64,000 nt of DNA from Cristatella mucedo (Eukaryota; Bryozoa; Phylactolaemata; Cristatellidae). Within the stretch, counting starts at the first letter, position 1. Each line of letters opens with the position of its first letter. The notes under the pieces were generated by a model. The model was not told where the DNA came from. It saw nothing but the letters and a program-made list of their open reading frames with translations, and searched no databases. Positions 12,946 through 61,214 of this stretch are shown one piece after another. Position numbers and translations under genes: made by a program. The stretch is from positions 7,177,001-7,241,000 of the forward strand of contig WPIO01000004.1 of the NCBI GenBank assembly GCA_009760855.2, in the 5' to 3' direction.

Positions 12946-14471
12946 TTTTTTTATTGTAAATATTGAAGTCCTTAGCAGTTAAGAACGTCCAGCTACACAG
13001 GAGTATTTTGGTGAGGAGCTCCGGAAACCCTTCCACAAACTAGTTAACTCAGCCAAACGAGATTCGGTAGATTGCAACTATACCACTGGATATTGTTTTT
13101 TAACGGGGATCTGGTGGCAACTTATTCAAACGATGACCCATACGAAAAGCTTTAGTAATTTTAGCCAAGGAATTCGCAAACAAAGACAGTAACGCTACCG
13201 ACCGCTTCTTAATAATGAATCGGCTGAAAGAATGAGAAACCATGTGGGATACCCTCAGGCACGCAGCCACCCGAGCAGGGGTCCTTCATTTTTTGATCAA
13301 AGAAAATACTTCAAGCTTCTCCAAGAAACCTGGTCGGAATAAGTAGCCCTTTCGTATTCAGTGAGCCGACACTTAACAGGAGCGATTTGATTAGGCTTTC
13401 CGGTACCATCAAAGGAGGCCCATTGGAGGAAACGGGGGAGTGTTAGGTATGGTTGGCATTTGCGGACCCACATATATGGTGAATTTATGGGTTCTCTAAC
13501 TTCTTAAAGTAGTATTTTAACTGCATTCCGCAAATTTAATTGACCTGCTGGGTTGAACGGAATATATCAGGGGCAGTAGCCCGCGAAATTGCGCTATTGG
13601 CGGGAGCAGCCAGTAACAGCAGACGGTCTGTGACTTGCTTCATACTGGGCGTTGAGGGAGTGAGACACCATCAAAACCGGTGCTTGTCTGTCCGGCAATC
13701 CAACGTTACCCTTTGCAGAGTAGCAGTCCGCAAGATATGTCCGCCGCCTCATAAATACGGCTTTTAAATCACCCGAACTTTGTTTTAAGATGCTTCTCAA
13801 GGGGCAGCTTTAAAAGCCACGGAGAGCTGCAATGCATCGCTGAATATGTACATATATATATATATATATGTACATATAAATATATATATGTACATATATA
13901 TATATATATGTGTGTACACATAAATATATATATATATGTATGTATGTACATATATAATATATAAGAATATGTATTCCTCTGAAAGTACTCGGGTACGTCA
14001 CAGTTTATACTTGCTGCGCGACTTGTGGTTCAATTTTGGTGCGACTATTTATCTTGGGTAGGAGGGCTGAATCAGCCATTCACCTGGGTCACTTGCAGAA
14101 TCTGCTTTTTCTTGACAGACGTGCCAGCGTCCATCTTGAGGTAATGCTTGCATCAAGTCCACGTAAATAAAGTCCTGCGAGGTCACTCTGAGATCACTTC
14201 TGGTCACTTTGAGCCCTCGCGGTACTGTTGCATTGTGTATCTGCGCGAGCTCTCAACCCGTGCAGCTGTCGGCGCTGACCGATGAACATGAAAACTTTGG
14301 CAAATATATGCAGGGCCCGTGAGAAGTATTGAGTACTGTACGGCTGAAGCAGGTAGCATGGAGGGAGGGGGCAGGGCCCTGGCGGTGACCAGGAGGTGAC
14401 GTGCTGCTGCTGCTTGCTCTTGTTCACGACCTTCTTCCTCTTCTCCCCTTTTCGCGACACTTCCGCTCTTC
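12946..14471. other. no gene seen apart from an AT repeat
   Basis: Holds the AT-rich repeat at 13848-13965; otherwise nothing recognised. Confidence 0.6.
13848..13965. repeat. AT-rich (TATATG/TACATA) repeat
   Basis: Alternating TA with TGTACATA interruptions; partly self-complementary. Confidence 0.85.
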
Positions 14472-14612
14472 ACGACCGAGGTCGTGGGATCGGATCCTGC
14501 AGAGCGGGCGATCCTTTATTGCCAAATGCAAGCGGTGCTGATAGCCGTTAAGGCACTTTTGATGCAATATAAATGAGGCTGCTCACTTAGCTGATATTCT
14601 TTAACTAAATGG
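14472..14612 (+). mobile_element. SINE-1, 5'-truncated
   Basis: Starts at the ACGACCGAGGTCGTGGGATC arm; B box reads GATCGGATCC (decayed). Body GCAAGCGGTGCTGATAGCCG and an ATATAAATGAGGCTG tail match the family. Confidence 0.7.
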
Positions 14613-15634
14613 CCACGGTGAATCTCCGCTGAGGGTATTTGAAGAGCGCTAATCTCTCGGCTGCTGCCCGGCGGTGTCCTAGATGTGTGTGTCCTAGATG
14701 TGTGTGTGTGTGTTCCTGCCTCATAGCTCAGGGTTGTTGTTGTTGAGCATCCGTTTGCTTTGTACAACTGCTTATCTGTAAAAAGCGGCGTCCTAATACT
14801 TTCATGATTAGCATATTGCTGCTTGGAATGTGCAATTCTTAGTTTATGCTAAGCGTTTGACTGACGTTGATTACCATAACGACATGACGATTTATTTTTT
14901 TGCAATGATTACACTTACTAAATTCTTCATTTGAAAAATTAACTTTTCTTGTGCGTAAATACAGAAATTACTGATCTTTCTCCCAGTTTTACGATACGAA
15001 CTGCGTACAGGTACAAAAAAGTGTGAACATCGCAACAATTGAGCAGGGATGGTATTTATTTTGGGTTTTGAAGCTCAAATTGTGGCTTTTGCTGTGGTTT
15101 CTATCGAGCCCCAGCCTCCGACGCTATCGGACCGCCCTGTGGCACGGGACGCCTAGCGCCGACTGCGTCGACGATGCGAAACGGCACCGTCAACGACTTT
15201 ATCGGCATTAGCACACAACGCTGACGAAGGCCGTTATTCAATTGGTAGTGAGCTCGAGATTAACGTTCACTAACGCAGAGGCGATTGCTCTCGGTGAAAT
15301 GCTCGCCTCTACACGTTAGTAACTTTATGAGTGTCATGAGCTTTTGCCAGGTTCGCATCAGAAACGCCATCTCGCAGCGCCACCGATTAGCTACGTCGGG
15401 CGGACGCCACTATCATCAGCCCCACGTGATCAATCACGTGAAAAGTAAGGTGACATTGAAAGCGGAAATGATTCACTCTGGGAAAGCTGCGTTCCCATGG
15501 GCAGGGCAGGCGATTAGCGGGTGGCGCATCGCAGCTTGAAGGCTGCATGCACGCCGCTCGCCCAGAACGCCAGCGAGCGCCGACAGATTTCGCTTCCGGC
15601 GACGATTGAAAGTTAGCTCCCTGCCTGGGCCGAC
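14613..15634. other. upstream flank of gene 1
   Basis: AT-rich at left, becoming GC-rich from about 15.4 kb. Probably holds the gene 1 promoter, but no TATA box or initiator can be named with confidence. Confidence 0.45.
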
Positions 15635-35413
<19,779 letters not shown>

Positions 35414-37637
35414 CAGATCGGCGGTAGTGGCGGCTCGTAGACCGCTTCCGGCCTCTGCCCGCGAGCGCTCATGCTCGCGAGTCGCTTTCGCCGATGAAAG
35501 TTTAGCCATGATGACGGCGGATCGCCGAGGCGTAAAACGGGGCGCCGACGACGGCGTCCGTCTTCCGACGAGAAGGGCCGATGCCGCGAGGCGGCAGCCA
35601 CTACCGCTCGTGCGACACTGGAGGTGCGTACGTGCACGTTCGACGGATGAGCGCGGCGGCGGCGGAAGTCGAGAGACTCTTTCTCGCGTCGGCCCCTTCT
35701 TTGCCGCGGACGTCGAGCCGACGCTGCATCCGCTTTCCGCTTCCGCCTTGTAAGCAGGAAGAGGCCGCCGCGACAGCGACGGATCGGCTCGCTCGCTCGC
35801 GATCGGCCACGAACATTCGAGAGAGAGAGGAGAGTGAGTGAGTGAGGACAGCGTTGGTTACTTGACAAACAATGTCAGCCAAGAGGTTATTTGGCCGCGA
35901 CTTGAGTACTCGCTTGGCTGCAAGCGAGTACGCACGCTGGCGAAAAGACAATCGAGGAATTAAGAACGATTCAACTTCGTCAGTTTTGCGAAAGCCGTCG
36001 GTGAGACATTAGAAATTTTTTGACTAACGTGGCGAAAAGAGTTCCCAGGTACTTTCGGTGCGAATATACTATACGCACATAGCAATTAATTATGTCTAAG
36101 AAGTGATAATAGTATTTTAAATTATAGTATTGTATATATTATTAAATATTACTTATAGAGAATATATTATTATTTATCGATTATATATTATTAGTATTGT
36201 AGATAACAGTATTTTATTTTTGAGTATGCGACTAAAGGTCGCCTACTCAAACTGCCTGTACACGCGCGCCGAGACGATTCCGGCGCTGCTTTGAAAACGG
36301 GAGCAACGCTAGCCAATTTATTTAGGTGGACTCGCTCGCGTCACGATGGCTGTTGCATATTCCTGTGCAGATCGCAGCCCTATAAATAGAGACGCAAACT
36401 CAGTGAGCACTCAGAGGGAAACTGATAATTGTTAGGAAATCACGACTTAATCTTGACGGAAAACTGCACCATACATTAAATGAAACAGACACATTGCTAA
36501 GTTGCTGGCTCTAGCCGCGACCTTCCTTCGACCTAAGGCACACGCGTCGTGGAGAGCTCACCCAGGTCATCAAAACTGCCAGCTACGCTGTTGCTTGCTC
36601 AGGTCAGCCTCGGGTCATGCCGCATCCTCAGACGAGCACGTCAGCACGTGACTTGCCTATGCATTATCATTGGAATTGCTCAGCTAGCGAGTAAAATGAA
36701 CAAGAAAAACTATGGCAACTCACTAGCATGTATCGGGGGGGGGTAAATATTATTTCGAAAACTTAAGGTGTTAAAGATACTCGAATAAAACCTTTTTTGA
36801 ATAGTCCGAAAAAATTGATTGTAGAATGAACAACTCGCTGATCGAAATCCTGATTATCAATATCTCATGATTCCATGCGCAATTCAATATCAATATACAC
36901 TACGGGAAAGAAATTTGTATTTATCTACTCAAAATAGTGAATAGTCTCCACCTAGTTTTATTTTAAACGACATTTATAGCTGCACAGTCGTAGTGGTACC
37001 ACAAATATCTCAATGCGCACAGTTTAACAGTGACGCCAGCCACTTTTATTTACCGACTCACTCGTGGGCTCACTCTCATTCTAAAGTATATAGGTTGATA
37101 ATTTTTAAATAATTACAGGCTAGCCATCAAATTAGTAGTTGGCACCTTTAATGTTGCGTGCTGGTTGCGTGCGTCAGAGCCTCAGTATGAAGTCGCGTTA
37201 TTTAACGACCGAGCTAAAGGCCAGCCAAAGACTGATGGTGGCGGACGGCTGCATCACCCCTCAAACCGACGTGGAAGTGTTGCTCTGCAGGGCCCTTCGG
37301 CCTCTCCATGGACAGCCTAGGTCAAGATCAAGGTAAATTAAAAAATACGGAAGTTTGTACGCCTATGTAGGGAGAATCATGGGCGGCATCAAGAACGAAT
37401 ACTCCTATTAGCTGCTTAATGAATAAACAGATCTTCATCTTTCATCAAGGCTACCTTGCTAATTAAATCTATTATCTATTGCTTAGAATGTATTTTGAAC
37501 TTAAACTTGTTTGGCTTTAGTACTGATGAATCTACTATTCGAAGATACCCATTTGAAAGGCTACGAGAAATCTCTGCGTAGAGTTTCGACGACGAGTTAC
37601 TGACCGTGACTGTTGTTGAAATACATAATTAAAAATA
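35414..37637. other. 3' flank of gene 1
   Basis: GC-rich to about 35.9 kb (overlapping frames, probably 3' UTR), then AT-rich. AATAAA at 36784-36789 is a possible poly(A) signal. Confidence 0.5.
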
Positions 37638-37800
37638 TAATTCCTTTGCATTCCGCCCTAAAAGAACCCAATATCTATCCGGGTGGCTTACACTTGCCGC
37701 AGAGCTCGAGTTCACCACCTCGGTCATCAAATGCATTCACCTCGACCTCGGTCTTTAAAAGCGAGCACCGTGACGCCTGGGCCAAACCAGAGTGGCCAAT
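37638..37800 (-). mobile_element. SINE-2
   Basis: Reverse copy: CCGCCCTAAAAGAACCCAAT, GCAGAGCTCGAGTTCACCAC, TTCACCTCGACCTCGGTC and CGCCTGGGCCAAACCAGAGT. Confidence 0.7.
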
Positions 37801-38023
37801 TAAATCTGGACATATGCTCCGGTGTGCAGCGATGTATACGTCCATCAGCAATTTTTTTTAATTACAACTAATACATGCCTGGATGCAATCACACCAGCTT
37901 ACGTCTAGAGCTGGGCTACGCGTATATGCAGGCGTCGCCAGAGCAAAAAGCACCGATCGCATTCTCGCGCGAGGCTTCGCGTCACACCCGGTTGACCTAT
38001 ACTCTAAGCCAGCCCTTGCTGGC

Positions 38024-38025
<2 letters not shown>

Positions 38026-38064
<39 letters not shown>
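38026..38064. repeat. (CT)n microsatellite
   Basis: About 18 units. Confidence 0.95.
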
Positions 38065-38065
<1 letters not shown>

Positions 38066-38358
38066 GCGCATTGTGAAGCTAAGCTACGCGTGTATTTCAT
38101 AATGTGAGACACGCGAGCAAGACGTCTTTGTTCTACATCGAGCTGTAATAAAATCATAGAAATGACGATCGAAGCACGGGAAAGTTTCAGACTGCGAAAC
38201 GCCTGGTGGCGGCCGCACCTCGGCACTGCGCCTGCGAATCTCAGTGAATAGCTTCCGACGCTAGCTAGTTGTTAAATAAAATAAATACGAATGAATTAAA
38301 CTCGTAATCTTTAGCAGCTTAACGTGTAGGCTTCGTTGCTGTCAGCCAGATTTTGATG

Positions 38359-38382
38359 CACGAGCGCGCATGCGCGCTCGTG
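38359..38382. repeat. 24-bp perfect palindrome
   Basis: CACGAGCGCGCA followed by its exact reverse complement, with no spacer. The centre is alternating GCGCATGCGC. Confidence 0.95.
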
Positions 38383-38577
38383 TCAGGTAGCGTCGGGGTT
38401 GGCGGCGGCGCAGCCTTTCGGTCGCCACCTTGCGAAGCCTCCATCTTTGCAGCATGGCTGCCATGAGCGCGACGTAAGCCCTCTAGTCGGCCTGGTCACG
38501 GCAATCGGGGAAATTCCATGTCCATCATGCTTAGACATTGAGACCGCAAGGGTCTGAATCCGCTGCACTAACTGAGG

Positions 38578-38778
38578 TCACCGGGACGGCGCACCGTGCG
38601 ACAGTTGACGAGTCTGCGCACGCTCACGCTGCTCGACGAGGCTGGTCTTACGAGGCTGGTCCTTCTTATCATTGATCTTCTTAAACAGGCCCACCCCGAG
38701 CACGACGTTTGTGGAAATAATGGTTATGAAACCAACCGAGACAAAATGTATTTCGGGTACGTACTCTTGCGCGTCCAT
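38578..38778 (-). CDS. candidate 66-residue single-pass membrane microprotein
   Basis: A minus-strand reading from ATG in a good start context (ACAATGG) to TGA. Product starts MDAQEYVPE, then one hydrophobic segment of about 23 residues (IHFVSVGFITIISTNVVLGV and on, residues 9-31), then a basic tail (FKKINDKKDQPRKTS) and a hydrophilic end. I do not recognise a family. It lies alone between the two convergent receptor genes. The topology and charge pattern look protein-like, and no homopolymer or repeat explains the frame, apart from a 16-bp tandem in the tail. It could also be one exon of a larger gene or chance. Confidence 0.35.
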   Translation of the reverse strand: MDAQEYVPEIHFVSVGFITIISTNVVLGVGLFKKINDKKDQPRKTSLVEQRERAQTRQLSHGAPSR

Positions 38779-39300
38779 TGTCACAGGAACGCTAACGGTT
38801 GGAGAACTTCAAATTGTCCTTTAAATGGCCGCTCGCTGGATGTTAGACAACTTCGTAATTCAGCTTAGCATTCATCCTTATAGCTCTAGAACTTCAAGGT
38901 GTCAGAACCCTTTCTAGCGATTCTGTAGTTTTCGCTGCATGTCTCTGATGTAGCTGGTTTTCGAGCTGACTCGCTCTTTCTCCAAATTCTGACGTGTTTT
39001 TAGAGTGGCGAGCTGTTATGTAGTGATATAGAGGCGAGCTAATTCATCCGCAATATGGCCTACGTTAATTATCCGCATTTCTTGACTCACTATATAATGG
39101 CTAGGAACCAATAGGGCGATAATCTGCAGTCCTGAGAGCATAAAAGCGGAAGCCATGCAGTAGGCAGCCGGTTGGTGCTCCACAAGTTAAGCTTATTTAC
39201 GCTGTAAGCTGATTTGAGCCGCACGAGAGCTGTTGCTCTTCATGGCCGCCGCCGTTGGACGCCTGTGTGACCCTCCGCGGTTGTTGAATAGACTTCTCTA

Positions 39301-39900
39301 CGCCATGGAGGATACGGACTCGTTGTCTTAGGGCTCGTCGTTGCTACCGCGTTCCGCTAGCGTCGGCTCAGGTGGATGCGTGGATGCTGCTGACGTTTGC
39401 CAAGTCGCCGGCCAAGCTACGTGGTCAAGGCCTTCACTGGCGTTCGTCGCGCGACGGCTGAGACTACTAGGCATCGCTGCTAGTGCTGCGTATTTGTTTT
39501 CTTTTCGCGGCCTTGTTCTGTTCTGAAGCGGGAAGCCGCCGCGCCCCGTTCGTGTCAATGCGTTCGGGAACTGAGGCGCCTCCTGTGGCACTTCCTGTGG
39601 CCCCCCCCGACTTGCATGAGACACGGGAGAGGGTGACGAAGCACAAAGCAGCGGAGGAGAGAGCGACGCGAGGCACGAGAATGATTCGACAAAGTCGATA
39701 AAGTTTGCTTTTCGTGTATCGAGCGAACTCGGTCGAACCTGCAAAGGGACGTCCGTCAGCGGCGCGACGGCGGCGGCAGATGGCAACAATGGGGGCAAGA
39801 ACTGCTCAATGTCTAAAGAGGATGCTGGCGCTGTAAAGAGAAAGATGACTCTGCGGAATTTTCGTTTGTGGTGTGCGGAGAGATGCATAACGCATTTAAA
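39301..39900 (+). other. GC-rich stretch with open frames on both strands, possible retroelement remnant
   Basis: A TATA-like CATAAAAGC at about 39139 is followed about 165 bp later by ATGGAGGATACGGACTCG (MEDTDSLS, then a TAG). On the minus strand a 186-residue frame spans 39328-39888. Arrangement of a TATA-like box, short leader and broken frame resembles the start of an LTR element, but no LTR pair, primer site or Gag/Pol motif is visible. Identity unknown. Confidence 0.2.
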
Positions 39901-41553
39901 GCTGCTTTAAAAGTGGCTGAAGGAGAAGCTAGGAGCGCTGAGCTCGACTTTAGTTCGTGCTTGGCATCAGCATTAAATTTCGCTCTATGCATGTACTCCA
40001 TGCCGTTTGTACAAAGCGTGCATACAGCGCACGTGTACTATGTACAGCTGTGCATGTCCAGTATATGCACACGTATGCGTTACAGGCACGTGCGATGCAC
40101 ACATATACATATACATTTACGCACATATGTAAATAAAAGAGCACACTGCCAGTAGACTCGCTCCGCTGAGTCAGAATAGAAGTACTCATTGTATGGTCAC
40201 GGAAGACGTATGCTGTGCCATGTGCCATGCATCCTGCCGCATGACGGGCGGAAGGAATTGGTCGCTTTAATTACTAGAGATACACACAGTATATGCAGTA
40301 CATATTCACGTAAAGAGTGCTCTTTTTAATTGCCTTGTTTTCCCCTTTCATGTTGATACCCAAGAAGCCTAGACGAGTATATTAGCGCTGCACAGGCAGT
40401 TTCCTGTTTTTACATATACATGTACATGTGCATGTATCTATATGCATATATATATGTATATATTAGTGCATATGCACATACTTATACGTGTGCACGTACT
40501 AGCAGTCTTTGCATAGCATGCTGCAAGAAAGCCCATGTGACTTTGCCTGATCAATCAGCAGCCACCACTTCATGTCTCACGCCACTGAGAAAAGGTGAAT
40601 AGTGCGGCTTAATTTCGAAGACTGTTGACGAAGTGAGCAGCGCGCCGATAGCGGCGAGTTAACGGCTGGCAAGGAAGCTCTCCGTTTGGCCAAATTAAAG
40701 ATGACATCGTCGCTGCAGAAAGGCTGGAGCGAGTCACGCAGTTTCTAGAGACACGAAAGGGCAGCTACTTGATTGCTTTGAGAAACCTGCGGCTGCTGCT
40801 GCAGCAAAGCTTGATGCGGGAGGATAAAAGGTCGCTGAGCGCCTCGTAGGTCATAGTGACACTCACATCCGCCGTTCTAACCGGAGTCGTCGCAGTTGTT
40901 TTTGCAAAAGGGATGTGCTGGCTTAACGATAGCTATGCCTGCTACACATAGGTCAGCGATCAGCTACGATGGTTGCACACTCCTAGCGAATATCCTCCTC
41001 AATTAATATATAGTTTGTGTTCGGCTCTAGTTTCGCGTGCACACATGCGTTTGGAAAGGCTTTTGTGGGTAAAAGTGTCTACCTGGTACCGGGCTTATTT
41101 CAGATAAATTCATGGAAGCCATCGGATTGGATTTAAATTAGCGAATGAACCATTTACCATCTCCCTACTTTCTCCGTACTCCGATTGAGATCTTCTGCTT
41201 ATAGTTCTTGTCTGTTCTCTTTTCGGGACGACACTCAAATCAATAAAGCCAAGTACGTGTGTACGGGTGGTCCTGCCTAGCACAAACAAAGCCGTCATGA
41301 TTTTTCCGCATATTCTTTTGAAAGTAACGGTATGCTCTCTCAGAGGTCTTGAAATTTGAATCGTGGGCTTGGTATACGAAAGCTAGCATCACGGCAACTG
41401 CCTTGTCTGTCATAAGACAGGCCGCTTTCATAATTTAGCACAAAAGATTGAGACTCAGAGGAGCGACCCAAGCAACATTCAATGAGAAGCTTCAGTCACA
41501 CCCTTCCCTCCCCCCCCCCGGCGACTGCCACTAATCGAGAAGACCGTACAGAA
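39901..41553. other. no gene seen
   Basis: TA/CA alternating tract at 40410-40492; otherwise nothing recognised. Confidence 0.55.
40410..40492. repeat. TATA/CATG alternating purine-pyrimidine tract
   Basis: Imperfect TACATG, CATATA units, near-continuous purine-pyrimidine alternation. Confidence 0.7.
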
Positions 41554-42480
41554 TTACGCATACGCTTCAAAACTAGTGCAGCAGTTTAGCCAGGTATGAA
41601 GGAGCGAAACCATATGGGGCAGCTTAAAAACTGCAATCTCTATCAGTTGATAAACTGGGAGCCAGTGGCGCTTCTTCAGCAAAGGAGGCACATGGTTTGA
41701 CCCCTTAGATTTTTTAACTAGCCTTGCAGCAGCCATATTCATAACCGCATGCACTAGCCTAACGATTTGCTTCGATATCCCAGCCAAAATGGAATTGCAA
41801 AAATTCAGTCTATACACTACCAGGGAGATAGTTGGAAATTCTTTTTTGAAATTTGCCGTGACAAGCAATCACTAATCTTAGATAGGAATCGAACGCGATG
41901 GCTAGATGTGGAGGCAGTCTTCCTAACGAAAACAATGTTCTCCATTTGTATAGCACCCTAAGAAAATTTAATTTTTTTTATTCAGGCGCTTCACATATGA
42001 CAGTGGGCTCGAGGCCACAACTTCGGTCATAAAATACGTTCACCTTAACCTCGGTCGTTAAAGGCGAGCCCCCTGACCACCAAGCCTAACCGGCGCGACG
42101 TCAAAGAGGACACCTAAATTCCGAGCACGCCTCACACAAAAACATCAAAGATTACTAGAGCAAAGTATCATGGCCCAACCGCACGCTTGGAGTGTTCCGT
42201 GAATGGGATTTTGGTTTTATTTTCGTTGAATTTAAGGAAATTGGTCAATATCCCGTATCGAATGCCTTTAAGGTAAGCTTTCAGTTTGTCGGGCGCTCCA
42301 GCAGATTCTGACGGTCTAAACGACAAATACAGCTGAGTATCGTCGGCATAAATGCGAGAGCCGATCTCCTGGGTCCTAATCACTATTCGCAGAGGCTCAG
42401 TATAAATGGAGTGCAGATGTAAAGGGCAGCAGTTCATCACAGGAGCCCTCGAAGAGTGAATGAACTTAAGGTTTGGTGTT
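41554..42480 (-). mobile_element. LINE reverse transcriptase remnant, split by a SINE
   Basis: On the minus strand 42440-42168 encodes RIYADDTQLYLSFRPSESAG, the catalytic YADD motif of LINE reverse transcriptase, and NFLKFNENKTKI. 41868-41554 encodes LNFCNSILAGISKQIVRLVH, NMAAARLVKKSKGSNHVPPL and LKKRHWLPVYQLIE. These belong in this order in one polyprotein. A SINE-2 copy (41941-42098) sits between them. In-frame stops and gaps show it is dead. Confidence 0.85.
41941..42098 (-). mobile_element. SINE-2 inserted in a LINE remnant
   Basis: Reverse copy: CCATTTGTATAGCACCCTAA, TTCAGGCGCTTCACATATGA, CAGTGGGCTCGAGGCCAC and CACCTTAACCTCGGTCGTTA. It separates the YADD and C-terminal parts of the reverse transcriptase at 41554-42480. 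Confidence 0.8.
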
Positions 42481-42650
42481 AGGCCACATTCTTCTTTTCA
42501 TTATTTATAATTTTCAGATTTTTAATGTTATCACAAACAACAATCTTTAATTTCATTGTGGCCATTTTCTGGCGCTCAGCTCTAAACTGCCCATCGTCCT
42601 AACTTCTAAGCCTTGCATAGCATCAGACTCATTTAGTTCGCTTGCTTGGT

Positions 42651-42771
42651 GAGCCATAATGGCATACGAGGTAAGTTGGTTGTTTTTCTCTCACCTCGGT
42701 CCCGAGGTCGTGGGTTCGAATCCCGCTGTGGGTGACCCTTTTACGCCGCTGCAAGCCGCGGTGATAGCCGG
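42651..42771 (+). mobile_element. SINE-1, 3'-truncated
   Basis: GAGCCATAATGGCATACGAG, then GGTCCCGAGGTCGTGGGTTC and GAATCCC; the body stops at GGTGATAGCCG, where LINE-A sequence begins. Confidence 0.75.
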
Positions 42772-43017
42772 CATTTAGTGGGTCCCTGTGATTGGTCCTT
42801 CATGTGCTTATACGTGCTGACACTGTGCATGCTGCCACTAACCACATTTTCAGGTTGACCCTGTGCTTGTCACCCCTAACAATGTTATTCATGTTTATCA
42901 AGCACGATACTACTCACCATTCAATCGTGCTTCCCTTTGCAGCAAATGTAAAGCGCCTAGAAAGAGATTGAGTTCTCTGAGGGTGCTTTATCAAGTGCAA
43001 TATTATTATTATTATGT
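42772..43017 (+). mobile_element. LINE-A 3' end abutting a SINE-1 copy
   Basis: From GCATTTAGTGGGTCCCTGTG to AAGCGCCTAGAAAGAGATTG and an (ATT)n tail. The 5' boundary directly follows a truncated SINE-1 copy (42651-42771), giving a chimeric junction. Confidence 0.75.
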
Positions 43018-44704
43018 TAAGCCTCGTCTGTCCCTGTGCAAAAGAGGCTGTTGAATCAGCTTCCTGCATCGACAACATTTGCATTTGGATGGCCATAATT
43101 TCATTATGCTTAATGATGATAAGATCACCTTAAAATTTACGAGCACTCACTGCCTGTGGATGTGAACTCGCTTCGCTGAGTCATAGTAGTTCCGTCACGA
43201 AAGACAACGCTATGCCATCTTGCGGCGTGACGGAAGTGTGCCATCTTACCAAGTGATAGAGGGAAAGACGGGCTTTCTCAATTTAATTAGTGTAGATCTA
43301 CAAAGCTATATACAAAAGAGTGTCTCCTTAAGTTTCAAAGCCTTACCCTTGAAATTGGCTCACTCATCATGTAATCCAGTAACGTCTGCCCACAATCACG
43401 CTGCCACATCTCTAAATCTTGGTGCTCTATTGCAGAACGACTGGTCAATGGATGACTACAGTCTCTAATGTCGATTCGGCCCACCCGGATTACCTGCGGA
43501 ACATCGCCGAATTTTGATCTTGTTTAGAAAAGAGCATGAAAGCCAAAACAAAGCTCGCGCGTTTGCGGCATCACGCGTTGATTAATGCAGCTCCCTTTAT
43601 TCAGGACTCCCAACCTGTGCCGTCAATCATCGGCAACTAATTCCAATCCTAGCAGCTCGTTGGATCTGTCGGCAACTGTGTAGCTGCCATATCACGCCAC
43701 TGCTGTCTGAGCCTCACTGGCTGTCTTTCAAGTATCTAATTGACTTCTAGACCCTCGCTCTCATGCTTACAGGTCTTTTTACTCGATTGCAGCAGCAGCC
43801 TAACTGTCCAACCTGCTTGCTCCTCCTGTGCGCTCTCGGCAAACCTCAACGCTCTCGCACCACTCGCTCTGGGACATCCAGTCTTATTGTCACTCCTCAA
43901 AAAAAAACTTTTTTTTTAATATGTCGACTATCGAGCCTTCAGTTCGTATGCACAGAAAGTTTCGAACTCGCTTCCTGCTTCTGTCACCACCTGAGATTAT
44001 TTGCAGTCATTCAAATCTCAGCCAAAGATTCTTTTCCCAGAGCCCCAGTAAGTGTGTATTTGTCTGTGTGTGTGCTTTACCTGCTGACTTGAAGGCGACT
44101 AGAAGCGACTGTCGGCGACAGTAGAAGCGTGGATAGTGGCAGCTTTGGTGAATAAACTCTAATTTGCGATCAAGAGACAAGCGAGCCTAAAAACTGGCAC
44201 TTTGAACCGCGTCGCAAATGCTCGGATTGCGTCGCTCGAAGGCTATTCGCGGGCTTCTTATTCTAAGCGAGCGGCACCTCGAGCTCGCTCGCTCGCGTGG
44301 CCGAGCGCACGGGCAGAGGCCGCTCAAGAGCTTGCGCGCTTCGGCGGATCGCGCCGCCGCGAGACGCGGACGGAGGACTCTGTGCCTCCGGCCGCCGCCT
44401 CGCCGCTGCCGCCGCTCTCCCATCGGCTGCCGCGTTCGCATTTCGTCTTTGGCTTACCAGCAGTGGCAGCCGCTTGGCGGCAGCCACGCCCTGACGGGAC
44501 GGGAAATGCGCCAGCGCGCGTCGGTCGGCAGCGTAGACGCCTGCGCCTCGGCAATCTCCGAATGGCCGTCTGCGGCCAGCGGAAGTGCTTTTCGAGTGAG
44601 CTCGCTAGTTCGCCGCTCTCGTAGCCACAGCCGTGGCTGCCATGAAAGCAGCCGTCGGCGTCAAAGAATGGCAGCCGAAGCAATCGCCCTCCAGTCCGCC
44701 GCTG
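43018..44704. other. 3' flank of gene 2
   Basis: AT-rich to about 44.1 kb, then GC-rich up to the gene 2 stop, with overlapping frames that look like a 3' UTR. No other gene recognised. Confidence 0.5.
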
Positions 44705-61214
<16,510 letters not shown>

